Source: Odontesthes bonariensis
Taxonomy: Eukaryota; Chordata; Actinopteri; Atheriniformes; Atherinopsidae
DNA: 64,000 nucleotides
Direction: 5' to 3'
NCBI RefSeq assembly: GCF_027942865.1
Contig: NC_134528.1
Coordinates: 13,267,586-13,331,585 of the forward strand
The notes below the pieces were generated by a model. The model worked only from the letters and a program-made list of their open reading frames with translations. It was not told where the DNA came from and ran no database searches. Shown here one piece after another: positions 44,201 through 52,620 of the stretch (position 1 is its first letter; every line of letters starts with the position of its first letter). Position numbers and translations under genes: made by a program.

Positions 44201-45645
44201 GAGGACGGCTACTACAGGAAAGTGCAATGCGACCTGAGCCGAGAGGAGTGCTGGTGCGTCGATCAGAACGGAGAAGAGATGATGGGCTCTAGAATTCATG
44301 GCAACCCCGATTGCGGTAAGAATTTTACATCATACCATCAAAAAAGAAATGTTTGTGAAGTAAATTTTTGTCTGTTCATGAATTGTTCTGTTAACTGCTT
44401 GGTGCAGTAACCTGTATTCAGAGTCCAGACAACAAATCAGCAGGAGCTCTTTTGTGTTTGTTCCAATTTTTATTTTTGCTTTTTCTCTTCAAGAAAAACA
44501 AACAAGGCATCATTTTTATATCTCATTGGTGTATTTGCTCCATTGGTCTTTTGCTTTGAAAATGTCAAATTTTCTTTTTGCAAATTCCTTTAACCTGAAA
44601 ATGTTTTACAATGAAGTAAAAAAAAAAGTGGGCAGGAAAAGCCTATAAGAGATTTATATTTGTGTACTTCTGTACTTCTTTGTGTACCCAAAGCAGCTTC
44701 CCTCGGGCTACCATTTATTACTGATCGGTCGAACAATCAGAAAAGACTTGGCTTTTCCGAAGGAAGACTCGAAGAGACAAATGCTAAACCTAAATGTTTG
44801 AAATAGAAAGGGACAATCAATGATATGGGAAAAATAATGTTGTGTTCAAGCACAACGCGTTTCACCTCTTGGTGAAAACTTGAAAAGAAAAGACAGTTAA
44901 CATCTCGTAGGAGGCTGTATGGAAATTCTGTTTTACCAGTTATAAGTGGACATGGAGTGGACATGGCTGATAACTACAAAATATCTTTTTGCACATTTTA
45001 CTGCCAGACTTAAAATTAAATCGTAGAAATTCACCACAAGTCCTATAAAGATCTTTTTTTTCTGCACATCCATTAACATTTGCCACACAGCTGCCTTTAG
45101 TTTTCAAATTATTCATAACTAATTAACATCCAAAATTTCAAAGTTTGACACGTTCATTCTTTAATTATTAGATCACTTGTTTCAAATGGTGAGTCATCTG
45201 ATGAATAATCAGTGCTGTATTTGATTTTCTGATTTTTTTTTTTTTTATTTATTTTTTTTTTTATTTTATTTTTTTTTTTTACAACTATACCAAACAATTT
45301 GACAGCAGAATGTCTGCTTTGCACCCAGAATTTTGTCTCTAGCATTTGTATGGTTCTAAACCTTTTACGCTTAAATAGACAGAAATAGACCAGAATGGCA
45401 TGAAATTTACAAAACAAGTAATAGATAACCACATTTTGTCATCATATCCTGTCTTTAGACAAATTGTTTTAACAGGGCCGTCTATTAATTACTTTTCAGA
45501 TGAAGTAGCTGGATATTCTGGAGATTTTGGGAGCGGAGTGGGATGGGAAGATGAAGAAGAGAAAGAGGCAGAGGACAATGGAGAGGAAGCAGAGGAGGAG
45601 GAAGAGGAGGAGGGTGAGGCAGACGATGGAGGATACATCTGGTAG
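4731..45645 (+). CDS. spock2: spock2, testican-2 (SPARC/osteonectin, CWCV and Kazal-like domains proteoglycan 2), eleven exons
   Basis: Secreted extracellular-matrix chondroitin/heparan sulfate proteoglycan of the testican family. Coding exons: 4731-4907, 25204-25212, 28278-28323, 36486-36600, 39658-39766, 40286-40394, 41068-41187, 41303-41521, 43242-43304, 44178-44315 and 45500-45645. They total 1251 nt (416 residues plus stop); every junction is GT-AG and phase-consistent. Order: hydrophobic signal peptide (about 1-20); testican N-terminal region with GNFMEDEQWLSTISQYS; cysteine-rich Kazal/follistatin-like part (about 80-175, with VCGSDGH); SPARC EC domain with two EF-hand loops, DTNSDLYLDQAE and DSYKDGKVSTAE (about 190-301); thyroglobulin type-1 domain with CWCV (about 304-368); acidic tail with SGDFGSG as candidate glycosaminoglycan sites, ending DDGGYIW. 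Residues RFRD-EVE-DDY, CTGQDLADLGDRLRDWFQLLH and the tail match testican-2 rather than testican-1 or -3. Human SPOCK2 is about 424 residues, so length fits. No lesion seen. Confidence 0.96.
7431..7438 (+). promoter_or_regulatory. TATA-box-like sequence of the transposase gene
   Basis: TATAAATA lies about 41 bp before the transposase ATG and downstream of the left terminal arm. Position and sequence suit a core promoter carried by the element. Confidence 0.4.
7472..8915 (+). pseudogene. Broken transposase gene of the IS630/Tc1/mariner superfamily (DDE_3-type), three exons
   Basis: Encoded the transposase that cuts and pastes the surrounding element. Exons inferred at 7472-7785, 7893-8175 and 8300-8915, with clean GT-AG introns and matching phases. 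The N-terminus is about 50 residues of Gly/Arg repeats (RGG-like). A helix-turn-helix region follows (NEIRATLVDHVVNHGLTMR; PLQEREIVSMVL; LSTIARILK). The catalytic core shows IYIDEAGFN (first Asp), VTWDNVSFHRS (second Asp) and LPPYSPFLNPIEEFF (Glu, about 35 residues after the second Asp). Two lesions: an in-frame TAG at about 7706-7708, where a Glu codon is likely ancestral, and a frame change near 8430-8440 at GTGCCGGGGCAACATC. The protein cannot be made intact, so I call it a recently dead copy. Confidence 0.85.
9068..9073 (+). terminator. Polyadenylation signal of the transposase gene
   Basis: AATAAA lies about 150 bp after the transposase stop and before the right terminal arm. Confidence 0.45.
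11203..11280. repeat. CATA and TA microsatellite
   Basis: Four CATA units are followed, after a short gap, by an almost pure TA run of more than 40 bp (about 11226-11269) and a degenerate tail. Confidence 0.95.
11371..11795 (+). repeat. Solo-LTR-like block (about 425 bp)
   Basis: The block starts TGTCACG and ends CGTGACA, the short inverted TG...CA ends of an LTR. Near its 3' end it holds an AATAAA-type signal (aaaataaataatttt), followed by text resembling the 3' part of fish Gypsy-like LTRs (catttgggtcttcatctcc). No matching 4-5 bp target duplication is visible at the flanks, so either the boundaries or the class may be wrong. No retroelement coding region lies nearby. Confidence 0.5.
24421..24460. 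repeat. GT-rich microsatellite
   Basis: An interrupted (GT)n run of about 40 bp inside spock2 intron 1. Confidence 0.9.
25204..25212 (+). CDS. spock2: spock2 coding exon 2, 9-nt microexon (Glu-Val-Glu)
   Basis: Nine bases, GAAGTCGAG, lie between ctctgccacag and gttagtgg. They encode EVE, which testican-2 has between RFRD and DDYIK. Without them the flanking exons still join in frame, so the exon can be skipped without frameshift. A long T-rich stretch and repeated TGC triplets lie just upstream. Confidence 0.85.
27291..27592 (+). repeat. Dispersed tRNA-like SINE-type fish repeat
   Basis: The block resembles a very common teleost repeat: gcacggtg...gtcagcaccgtcgcctcacagc, then a B-box-like ttcaaatccc, ggttaattggtgactctaaa, and cctgtccagggtgtaccctg to cagctgggataggc. 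The promoter-like A and B boxes are degenerate, so it is an old copy. A fragment of the same family's 3' part occurs at 54561-54718. Confidence 0.7.
28278..28323 (+). CDS. spock2: spock2 coding exon 3
   Basis: Encodes DDYIKNTEENTGSDE plus one base. Acceptor ttttag|GAC, donor AAA|gtaagt. This is the variable linker between the N-terminal region and the Kazal-like part and differs from the mammalian residues here. Confidence 0.92.
30080..30590. mobile_element. Candidate MITE-like element with GCAGACAC-rich ends
   Basis: A GC-richer island in AT-rich DNA. The left end (gtgtgtcgcagtt...cgcagacact) and the reverse complement of the right end (gtgtgtcgcagtg...cgcagacacg) are similar, giving imperfect inverted ends about 500 bp apart. 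No coding potential. Exact ends and target duplication could not be fixed, so class is uncertain. Confidence 0.4.
34545..34585. repeat. Short retroposon tail-type sequence
   Basis: Contains gtttcccctcggggattaataaag, a sequence seen at the 3' ends of many fish retroposon copies. Related stubs appear near 53325-53365, 55780-55830 and 56745-56800. Confidence 0.45.
35474..35496. repeat. A homopolymer
   Basis: About 23 consecutive A residues in spock2 intron 3. No retroposon body was recognised next to it. Confidence 0.9.
36486..36600 (+). CDS. spock2: spock2 coding exon 4
   Basis: Encodes VDTTKDPCQNVKCSRHKVC and on to NRKKLDH, the first cysteine cluster of the follistatin-like region. Acceptor cacag, donor AG|gtaggc. 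It starts in phase 1 and ends in phase 2. Confidence 0.95.
39658..39766 (+). CDS. spock2: spock2 coding exon 5 (Kazal-like domain, first half)
   Basis: Encodes VKQSGQLELHESSCKPCP and then PVCGSDGHNYASE. The PVCGSDG motif is the Kazal signature. Acceptor gttcag, donor GAG|gtagaa; ends in phase 0. Confidence 0.95.
40286..40394 (+). CDS. spock2: spock2 coding exon 6 (Kazal-like domain, second half)
   Basis: Begins CKLEQQVC and contains GFCPC. The residues after FCPC are poorly conserved against mammals. Acceptor cttacag, donor CAAG|gtaagt. Confidence 0.95.
41068..41187 (+). CDS. spock2: spock2 coding exon 7 (start of SPARC EC domain)
   Basis: Encodes SCTGQDLADLGDRLRDWFQ and the following linker, nearly identical to testican-2. 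Acceptor cccgcag, donor TCAG|gttaga. Confidence 0.95.
41303..41521 (+). CDS. spock2: spock2 coding exon 8 (EF-hand pair)
   Basis: Encodes CKDSIGWMFSKLD followed by EF-hand loop DTNSDLYLDQAE, then INLDKYEVCIRPFFNSC and the second loop DSYKDGKVSTAE. Both loops have acidic or polar residues at positions 1, 3, 5, 9 and 12 as needed for calcium. The preceding intron is only 115 bp. Confidence 0.96.
43242..43304 (+). CDS. spock2: spock2 coding exon 9
   Basis: Encodes PPCLAELERIQVQEAAKKKP, leading into the thyroglobulin type-1 domain. Acceptor cccacag, donor CCTG|gtaaat. Confidence 0.95.
44178..44315 (+). CDS. spock2: spock2 coding exon 10 (thyroglobulin type-1 domain)
   Basis: Encodes MYIPSCDEDGYYRKVQC and then ECWCVDQNGEEM to HGNPDC, including the family-defining CWCV. 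The acceptor is preceded by a TG repeat rather than a normal pyrimidine tract. Confidence 0.96.
45228..45290. repeat. T-rich low-complexity tract
   Basis: An almost pure T tract broken by single A residues in spock2 intron 10, about 210 bp before the last exon. Confidence 0.9.
45500..45645 (+). CDS. spock2: spock2 coding exon 11 (acidic C-terminus and stop)
   Basis: Encodes GYSGDFGSGVGWEDEEEKEA, a run of Glu/Asp, and DDGGYIW followed by TAG. Ser-Gly dipeptides beside the acidic run are the expected glycosaminoglycan attachment context. Acceptor cttttcag. Confidence 0.96.
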
Positions 45646-46879
45646 AACAGTCTGACCCCATATGGAGAGCACATTAGCTGGCCTGAAAATCAACAGTCAT
45701 GGCTCTCTTGTAAAAGGAAAAGCTTTTGGGATCTGACTGAGTGCATCTTTGGAATTGCCCTAGTGGGATAAGTGGAGCTGGGCAGGTCCAGTGATGAGAT
45801 GATCAGCGGTTTTTTTTTCTTTGTCTTAAATATGTGTAATTGCTTCATTCTACTCTGTTTTTTGAACAACAGAGCTTTGTGTATATCTGTCCTGAAAAGG
45901 GACAGCCACTGACTCTTGTGCCATAGGTAGCTAAAGTCCATCAAAATTCCTATCTTGTCTTACCACCATCTATGCATATAGAGATTACAAGTAATTTTGT
46001 ATTGTACGAACAGTTGCTTGAGTATTAGAGCCGTCCCACTGGAAAGACGAGAGATCAGATGTGTAAAACAGTTTGACACTTTGGAAGATAAGCTTATTTG
46101 TTTTAAATAATTGATAAGAATCTTGGATAAATATGAGGCAAGAGTTGGAGATGGCCAGCTTAACTTTGCCTAAAGACTGAGAAGGGTAAACATTTGCTTT
46201 TTGCTTTGTGCCATGGGTTTAAAAAACTGTCATTTACCTTTAAAGTGTACCTTTTACTGTAAAAATTGAACCATTGCGCTTAAGAGGATTTTGCTTCATT
46301 TGAATATGCACCAATCCGCCACAAAAAAAACCCACTGACAGGTGAATTGAATAGTATGGCTCATTTTGTGAAAGTCCATTGTTGTGCTGGGAAACTTTAG
46401 GTCCTGCCTTTAATGTGGATGTTACTTTGTCACGTAACATTCACCTAAGCATTGATGCAGTCCAGTCACAACAGATCATTCATGGGATGTGCTAGACGAA
46501 AGGCAAACAAGGGTCTACAAAGATCCATCTCAAGAATATCATCTGGCAACGTCCCTGTGCCGAAAAGCAGTCAAACACAAAGCAGCTTGTAGCAGCCAAA
46601 GAGCCAGATCATTTCTTCGGTAGTTAGAAGAGACCAAATTGTAATTAATAGAGTAATTGTTGGATTTACATTCAAGAAAACACAAAAGTAATGATGAATA
46701 ATAATGCTCCAATTCTCCCAAACAGTTGGATCATTGAAGAAGCAATTGTTCTGGAAGCAACACATAAGGTTATTTCATGGCTCTATCAATATGTTTTTGC
46801 TTAGCTACAAAGTAAATAAGCATATTTGCTTAACTGTGAAACTGTTCATTTAAAGCACTTCAGTGGTTATGTATTTTAA

Positions 46880-47829
46880 CCCCTTCAGACCTGCATTTTT
46901 TTGGCTGAAAAAAAAATTTTTTTTCAAACTGATTCTGACTCCTCTCCAACATAAAAACAAAGTGCAAAAAACACATTTTTGATATCTCATGTTTTTAATA
47001 GTATTTTTTCATGTCCATTCCAATGGACGCCACGACAAAATGGGCGTAAAATGTCATAAAAACCTAAGGAAAATAATGCTGAGTTTTTCCACATGGTAAC
47101 CAATATGGTATGACCTAAACATCTGGAACTGGATGTTTGCATGGTTTTGAGTCTGTGTACAGTTTTTAACATGCACATCAACTTTATGGTGTATCATAGA
47201 GTTGGTAGGGAACAGTAGTGAGGTCATCACCAGTAAAACCTGGAGCCTGCAAGAAGATACAGAAATAAAGCAATCTGAACATGCACATGATCACAATAGA
47301 TGTGTGACTGCAGATAAGATTACCTGAAAAATCTGTTTTTCCCATAGTAAACTGTATGAAAATTAAAAACTTACAGATATGTTGTATCTTTACATACTGA
47401 CACTAAACATTTTAGTGTTAGCTGAACCCGCCCAACTCCTGATGTCCATTGCAATGGACATCAGACTTTGAAAAAATCCTATGAATTAATGATATGATAT
47501 ATATTCAAAATAACTTCAAATATTATCACTTGTAACTGTTACAATTATACTGAGAGCAAATTTATTTGGCCAGCATGAACATAAATTGATATTTTTGATT
47601 GAAAATTGACACTTACTCTTCCCTCTCTGCAGTCGCTCAGCCATGCTTGTCTTGTCTGATGTCTGTCACTCTCTCAGAGCTTGCTCAATGTCATAAAAAT
47701 TATTGTGATTGGATAATCAGGATCCAATCAGTAACATGCACTGCTGGCATCATTAAATTACAGAGTATTTATTGGTTTAGAGACAGAAATATGTCATGTC
47801 CATTCCAATGGACGCAGGGTCTGAAGGGG
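46880..47829. mobile_element. Non-autonomous piggyBac-like element in the spock2 3' UTR (950 bp)
   Basis: Flanked by TTAA on both sides (46876-46879 and 47830-47833). The inverted ends read CCCCTTCAGACCTGC and, reverse-complemented, CCCCTTCAGACCCTGC. TTAA duplication with C-run ends is characteristic of piggyBac-type elements. There is no transposase frame inside, so it is non-autonomous. It carries three copies of a palindrome of the form TGTCCATTSCAATGGAC, at 47012-47028, about 47443-47460 and 47797-47813, one near the right end. Confidence 0.8.
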
Positions 47830-48326
47830 TTAAAACCAGTTCTGTATATATTTCCAGTGTAAAAGAACGTAAGGCTTGTAAAGCAGACATAGAGTATTTC
47901 AGGTGACTCTTTATGACTGACCAGAGCTCATACTAGTTTTAAAATTGTACATTGTACATGTAAACTTAATAAAGTGGACACACACAGCTGTACGGGACCT
48001 AGATTTCGAGTTAAAGGACCCGAACTACACCCACAGTAGAAGTCGATGTCTGTCCTCTGCTAACTCTAAAATCGTGTCAGAGAATGTGCCGCAACTTTTT
48101 CTTTTTTTGAGTTTGCAAAATACTTGAAATACTGTTTTGTTTTTTTGTTTTTTATTGTGTGCATCACTTAAAGTTCTGTGTGTGTACTTGAATTCACACT
48201 GTACTTTCATTTTCTATGGAAATATTGCTGCCTTGTCTTCATTCATGCTATTGATAGGCAAGCCCTTGTTTGTTTTTAGTATTGCATGTTAGTAAGTAAG
48301 AATGTACTTGAGCTGAGCACTTTACT

Positions 48327-48332
48327 AATAAA
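48327..48332 (+). terminator. spock2: Candidate distal polyadenylation signal of spock2
   Basis: AATAAA hexamer within actAATAAAggc. It is the last plus-strand signal before the repeat cluster that starts at 48611. A proximal alternative is at 47968-47973. Confidence 0.5.
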
Positions 48333-48610
48333 GGCACTGGAGCCAAACTGTCTATTTGTTTTTAAGCTTTGTCTGAATAATTTAAAGATGAAAAAGGTCA
48401 CCTGAAGAGGAGCACAGAATTTCACAAATGTATTTTTTTTAGGTTACCCTGCAAGATAGTTGAGTGTTCATGAACTAATAGTATACTGAGTATTTAAGTG
48501 ATATCACATCCTTACAAATATAGTTTTCCCTTAAACATAAGCCGGTTGTGTAAATACGATCAGTTGAGATCAACTTTTTAATTTTGTTGGTGTCTTTGGA
48601 CCTTCCTATT

Positions 48611-49190
48611 AAATCAAATCAAATCAAATCAAATCAAATTTATTTGTATAGCACATTTCATGTACAAAACAATTCAAAATGCTTTACATACAATAAAAGC
48701 ATTGCAGCAGGGAGTGTAAGACGCATTAAAAATACATAAAAGAATATAAAGAGAAACAAATAAAATAATTTAAATGAATTTAAAAACAAGCAACAGTCGA
48801 GATAAAAGATATCATGCAAATTTCATGCAGACACACATGCAGAGAAATGTTTTTAACCTGGATTTAAAAATGTCTCCATTTGGTGAAAGTTTAATCTCCA
48901 CTGGCAGTTTGTTCCACTTGTTTGCAGCATAACAGCTAAATGCTGCTTCTCCATGTTTAGTCTGGACTCTGGACTGGACCAGCTGACCTGAGTCCTTGGA
49001 TCTAAGAGCTCTGCTGGGTTAATATTCTCTGAACATATCACAGATGTATTTTGGGCCTAAACCGTTCTGGGATTTGTAAACCATCAGCAGGCTTTTAAAA
49101 TCTATTCTGTGACTGACTGGAAGCCAGGGTAAAGATTTTAAAACTGGTGTGATGTGTTCAGATCTCTTAGTCCTGGTTTAAACTTCTGGA
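48611..49190 (-). mobile_element. 5'-truncated LINE (L2/Rex-like), antisense, with pentanucleotide tail
   Basis: Minus-strand translation gives the conserved C-terminal end of a LINE ORF2: WLPVSHRIDFKSLLMVYKSQ, NGLGPKYICDMF, RALRSKDSGQLVQSRVQTKH and AAFSCYAANKWNKLPVEIKL followed by DIFKSRLKTFL. One in-frame TAA breaks it, between FREY and PSRALRS. The 3' end (low coordinates) finishes with repeated GATTT on the minus strand (48611-48639 seen as AAATC), a tandem-repeat tail like those of L2-clade LINEs. Everything upstream of this part of the ORF is missing. Confidence 0.8.
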
Positions 49191-49194
49191 TGAG

Positions 49195-50030
49195 CTTACA
49201 TAGACAGATTGGAGTCAAAAATAAAAAATGAGTGCAGCAATTTATTAAAAGGAATAAACATAAATGGAAACACAGTCAACAATGCAGAAATAGCCTGTAT
49301 AATTTAAGCAAGTGTAAAAATCAATATTTGGTGTGACCGCTTTTATTCTTCAACACAGCCTGAACCCTCTTAGACGAGCTTTCTCGCCATTTCTTTAAGC
49401 AGTTTTCAGGAACAGTTCTCCAGGCCTCCTGAAGGACATCCCAAAGCTCTTCTTTGGATGTCGGCTGCCTTTTGTTCCGTTCTCTGTCGACATGATCCCA
49501 CACTGCTTCAATAGCTTTGAGGTCTGGGCTCTGGGAAGGATATATCACTCCATAAAACCTCATGCCACAGATTTTCAGTCCACTTCTTCTGTGATTTGGC
49601 ATATGTCATCTTTTCTCCTTGTTTCCCTCCCTAAAGAATCTCTGCTTGACAGCCACACCTCCAAGGAGAGTAATTATGAGGCTTCAGTGGACAAATGGAT
49701 AGACTAAAGATCCAGATGCACCTCTCAGGTCCTGTGTCAGGTCTGCTGGATTTTTCCCATCACTTACGAAAATCCCTTTTTAATGCTGATCATCTACCAT
49801 AGAAAGTTTTAGACCTGCCACTTCTTCTTATGTCCTCCACTTGTCCAGTTTCTCAAATTTTGTTTTTAAGGATACTCTGCTGAGATATGCAAAGCTGTAG
49901 GCCAATAGCTCTTTGAAAAAGACCTTACTGGTACAAAAATACTATTATATGCCTGCCAAACTGTGTTATCTTTAGCATTTTTCATGGATGCAACAAAGGA
50001 AATGGAATTATGAATCATTGCAACTGGCTG
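49195..50030 (-). pseudogene. Degraded Tc1-like transposase remnant
   Basis: The best-preserved part is minus-strand 49321-49602. It ends YPSQSPDLKAIEAVWDHVDR, ERNKRQPTSKEELWDVLQEA, WRTVPENCLKKW and RVQAVLKNKSGHTKY, the C-terminal end of a Tc1 transposase including the SPDLxxIE glutamate region. Further upstream on the minus strand, to about 50030, only frame-broken scraps of the N-terminal region remain, for example a GKNPADLTQDLRGASGSL-like string. The central catalytic part is deleted. Terminal repeats were not identified, so the outer limits are approximate. Confidence 0.75.
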
Positions 50031-50747
50031 TTTTTATCAAAGTGCCAAAAGATAGAATTCCAAATTGCTTCTTCACTAAGCAGTCTGTTGAATGTAGAGA
50101 CAACACTGGTTCATCCATAGAGTTAGGTGCCTTTTTCATACTTGAATTATTCATTGGTCAGAGTTAAGTGGCTCAACAGACAAAAAAATACACTTTCCTC
50201 TGAAAATGTTCAGGTACATGTGGTGGACTGTAAATGAATGTATGCAGCTTTAAAATAAAGAAATGATTTGTTAGACCTTCACGAAGCCTGGAGAACTAGA
50301 AAGTCTGGCTGCTTGGAAGTAAAATATGAAGTTGGATTAAAAATGTCCAAAATTGAGACTTATTCCATATATTTTAACAACCCATTTCGATGAACTAAAA
50401 TGAAAACTTTTCAAAAATGTATTCAGGGAAACAAAATAGTCATGGTCAAAAGCTGTTGTCACAAATACAAAAACACATTCCAATGAAGCTGAGAAAAGCA
50501 CAAATCTTGTCAAAATTACCATTTATCAACGATTGTCTTTCAGTTCCTCTCCTTTTTACATTCAACACAGGAATAAATCTCATGAGGCCTATTTAAATCT
50601 TAACATCAAAACGCAATACATGGCAAAATAGCACATGATCAAAAAAACACAGAAATGCAGCAAAGTCAAAACAGTTTTATTTTAAATACAACTATATACA
50701 ATATAATAAAACATATATTATTAGATACATTCAACAATTTCAGGAAT

Positions 50748-50952
50748 GGGGTGGTCTGTGGCGTGGTGGGTGCGGCGGACGCCACATGTGCAGGGGCTGT
50801 GGTCCTCGCTGCAGCTGGCCCCGGTTCGAGTCCCGCATCGGACGGCCCTTTGCCACGTGTTGTTCCCCCTCTCTCTGCCCCCTACTTCCTGTCTCTCTTC
50901 ACTGTCCTATATAATAAAGGCATAAAAAGCCAAAAAAATAAAAATATAAAAA
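50748..50952 (+). mobile_element. tRNA-derived SINE with perfect 15-bp target duplication
   Basis: The body has a tRNA-like head (gtctgtggcgtggtgggtg...) with a B box GGTTCGAGTCC at 50823-50833. A CT-rich middle (ccctctctctgccccctac) and an aataaaggcataaaaagcc/A-rich tail follow. The identical sequence aacaatttcaggaat flanks it at 50733-50747 and 50953-50967. This is a tRNA-derived retroposon, not a functional tRNA gene, because no cloverleaf acceptor pairing is retained. Its right-hand target copy contains the stop codon of the SLC1A-like relic. Confidence 0.88.
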
Positions 50953-50959
50953 AACAATT

Positions 50960-51050
50960 TCAGGAATCAGTCGTCTCTCCAACGTGGGAGGACTCGACGG
51001 CTGCCGCATGGGAACTGGAGCCTGGAACACCCAGTTCTGCTGCCTCGTAT
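50960..51050 (-). pseudogene. SLC1A relic last exon with stop codon
   Basis: Acceptor ttcag, then a frame giving YEAAELGVPGSSSHAAAVES and SHVGETTDS before TGA at 50962-50960. This is a poorly conserved cytoplasmic tail, as is usual in the family. Assigned because the phase matches the previous exon exactly. Confidence 0.6.
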
Positions 51051-51178
51051 CTGAACGACATACACAAACAAAACAAGAGTAAACAAATTTCTTGACTTTG
51101 AGATGGTCCTTACATCTCTACAACAAATGCCTCCTGATCCGCTGGTTACAAATAACCTAAAGACAAAAGGATTTCAAC

Positions 51179-51295
51179 CTGTCTAAGGCGGATCCTGCAT
51201 CATCCATATTCTCAAGTTCCTCATTTGAGAGATGGGCGACGAGCGCCACGCCAATGCAGTCTGAGAGGACGTTGATGACCGAATTGCAGCGGTCC
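51179..51295 (-). pseudogene. SLC1A relic exon (TM8 end, C-terminal start)
   Basis: Reads DRCNSVINVLSDCIGVALVA then HLSNEELENMDDAGSALD. It matches the DRxRTxxNVxGD...HLSxxEL end of EAAT carriers. Acceptor ggacag and donor GACAG|gttgaa are intact, and phase 2 joins the last exon in frame. Confidence 0.8.
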
Positions 51296-51487
51296 CTGTC
51301 CGACACACAAAACACTCTTTCTCACAATGTGTTGTTTTATATCACGTGCAGTAACATTCCAAAAACTTGGGCTACACTCACAGCAGCCATTCTATTGCCA
51401 GCAAAAGAGAGGCGTAACACAGTATAATCATTTATCTTTGATCAAATATGACAGAAAGATACGTTAAATAAAATGATTGGAACTTAC

Positions 51488-51707
51488 CCAATGGTAAATA
51501 CGTTGTTCCAGAACAACCTCATACCACTGAGCTGGGCGATGAAGATCAACGCTGACATCTCATACAGGGCCGTCCCATCCATGTTGACATTGATTGCAAT
51601 AGGCAGCATGAACTGGGTGATTCGTTTGTCAACGTTGATGACTTCCTCGCAACACCAGAAAGTCATCCGGGCTGCATAACTAGTAAACACGGTGGACAAT
51701 TTCTTCT
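51488..51707 (-). pseudogene. SLC1A relic exon with NMDGT motif
   Basis: Encodes TFWCCEEVINVDKRITQFML and AINVNMDGTALYE; NMDGT is the signature cation/substrate-site motif of SLC1 carriers. Donor ATTGG|gtaag. The residues before TFWCC no longer form the serine-rich hairpin motif. Confidence 0.82.
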
Positions 51708-52442
51708 TTCATATCTCATCATTGTGCACTTACATATTCTCCACACATCAATGCAAATCCCCTCTGTGCTGCTACAATGTTTAATCCAGACACACAGAAA
51801 ATAATTCAAATGGTCTCATGTGCGTGAGATGAACAGAGACTGGGTTAAGGCAGGCAAAACCCCTTTGATGATTTTTATGGGGTTTTGTCGCACAATCAAC
51901 GCATAGATCAGTGGTAAAACCACTACTCCATGAATGCAGAGCCTAACAAAGAGTAAAAATGACCGTGTGAATATTAGTTGTACCAGTGTAATTCACTGAG
52001 AAGGAGCTCTGAGAAAGATAATTTGCATCATCAGTACAACTGTAACGGTGCTAAAACAGTGAGAGGACATACCCACAAATGACAACTGCAATGAATTTTG
52101 CAATGCAAAGGGCAGTCTCCCAGTCGTCCCCAATCTCCAGGACAAAACTGGTCGTCAGGAACATGACTCCAATTGGCATATACTGTAGCTAGAAGGACAC
52201 AAAAGAATGAAAAATTAGAGAAAACACCTCAGTGTCGTTGGGCCAATGTGAAAAATTTAGGACAAACCAGTTCAATAAGGAAGGGAAGGCGTCAAAGCAG
52301 GAGAACATGACTTCTAAACAGTAATACTTTGTGTATGTCTGTTGGAGTTCTGCAGTCTAGTGACAACTACATAGAATACAGTCTGTCTGGAATGGCGCCC
52401 GTCTGTACTGCACTTATTTACATAATGCACATAAGGCTTCAC

Positions 52443-52620
52443 ATACCACATGAGCATCTTCACTGCAATTTTGCAGACCTCATTGCAGCAGATGACTAAA
52501 TCCAAAATGTGTCCTCCGTTTTCTGTCCTTTCTCTGAGGAACATCCAGCACCATGACAGTCAGGCCCAGAATGTTGGGCCCCTGGATGTTTTCGCCCACA
52601 TAACGCACTTGTGTGCGCTC
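52443..52620 (-). pseudogene. SLC1A relic exon with internal frame break
   Basis: The first half reads ERTQVRYVGENIQGPNILGL then TVMVL. The second half reads MFLRERTENGGHILDLVICC then NEVCKIAVKMLMWY, but in another frame. The family normally has a few hydrophobic residues between these parts (GLxVFxxxFG), so a small out-of-frame deletion near 52545-52555 is the simplest reading. Confidence 0.75.

Larger units (their letters stand above)
45646..48350 (+). other. spock2: Likely 3' UTR of spock2
   Basis: No gene is visible in the 2.7 kb after the stop. Two AATAAA hexamers occur on the plus strand, at 47968-47973 and 48327-48332. The second is followed by typical 3'-end sequence and fits a long 3' UTR of the kind known for SPOCK2. 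The extent is inferred, not proven. A piggyBac-like element (46880-47829) lies inside it. Confidence 0.55.

Noticed and set aside
45489-45693. Minus-strand Ser/Leu-rich frames at the spock2 last exon
   Set aside because: Antisense of the Glu-rich acidic tail; composition explains the open frame.
50748-50850. Possible tRNA gene
   Set aside because: A B box is present, but target duplication, CT-rich body and A-rich tail show a SINE.
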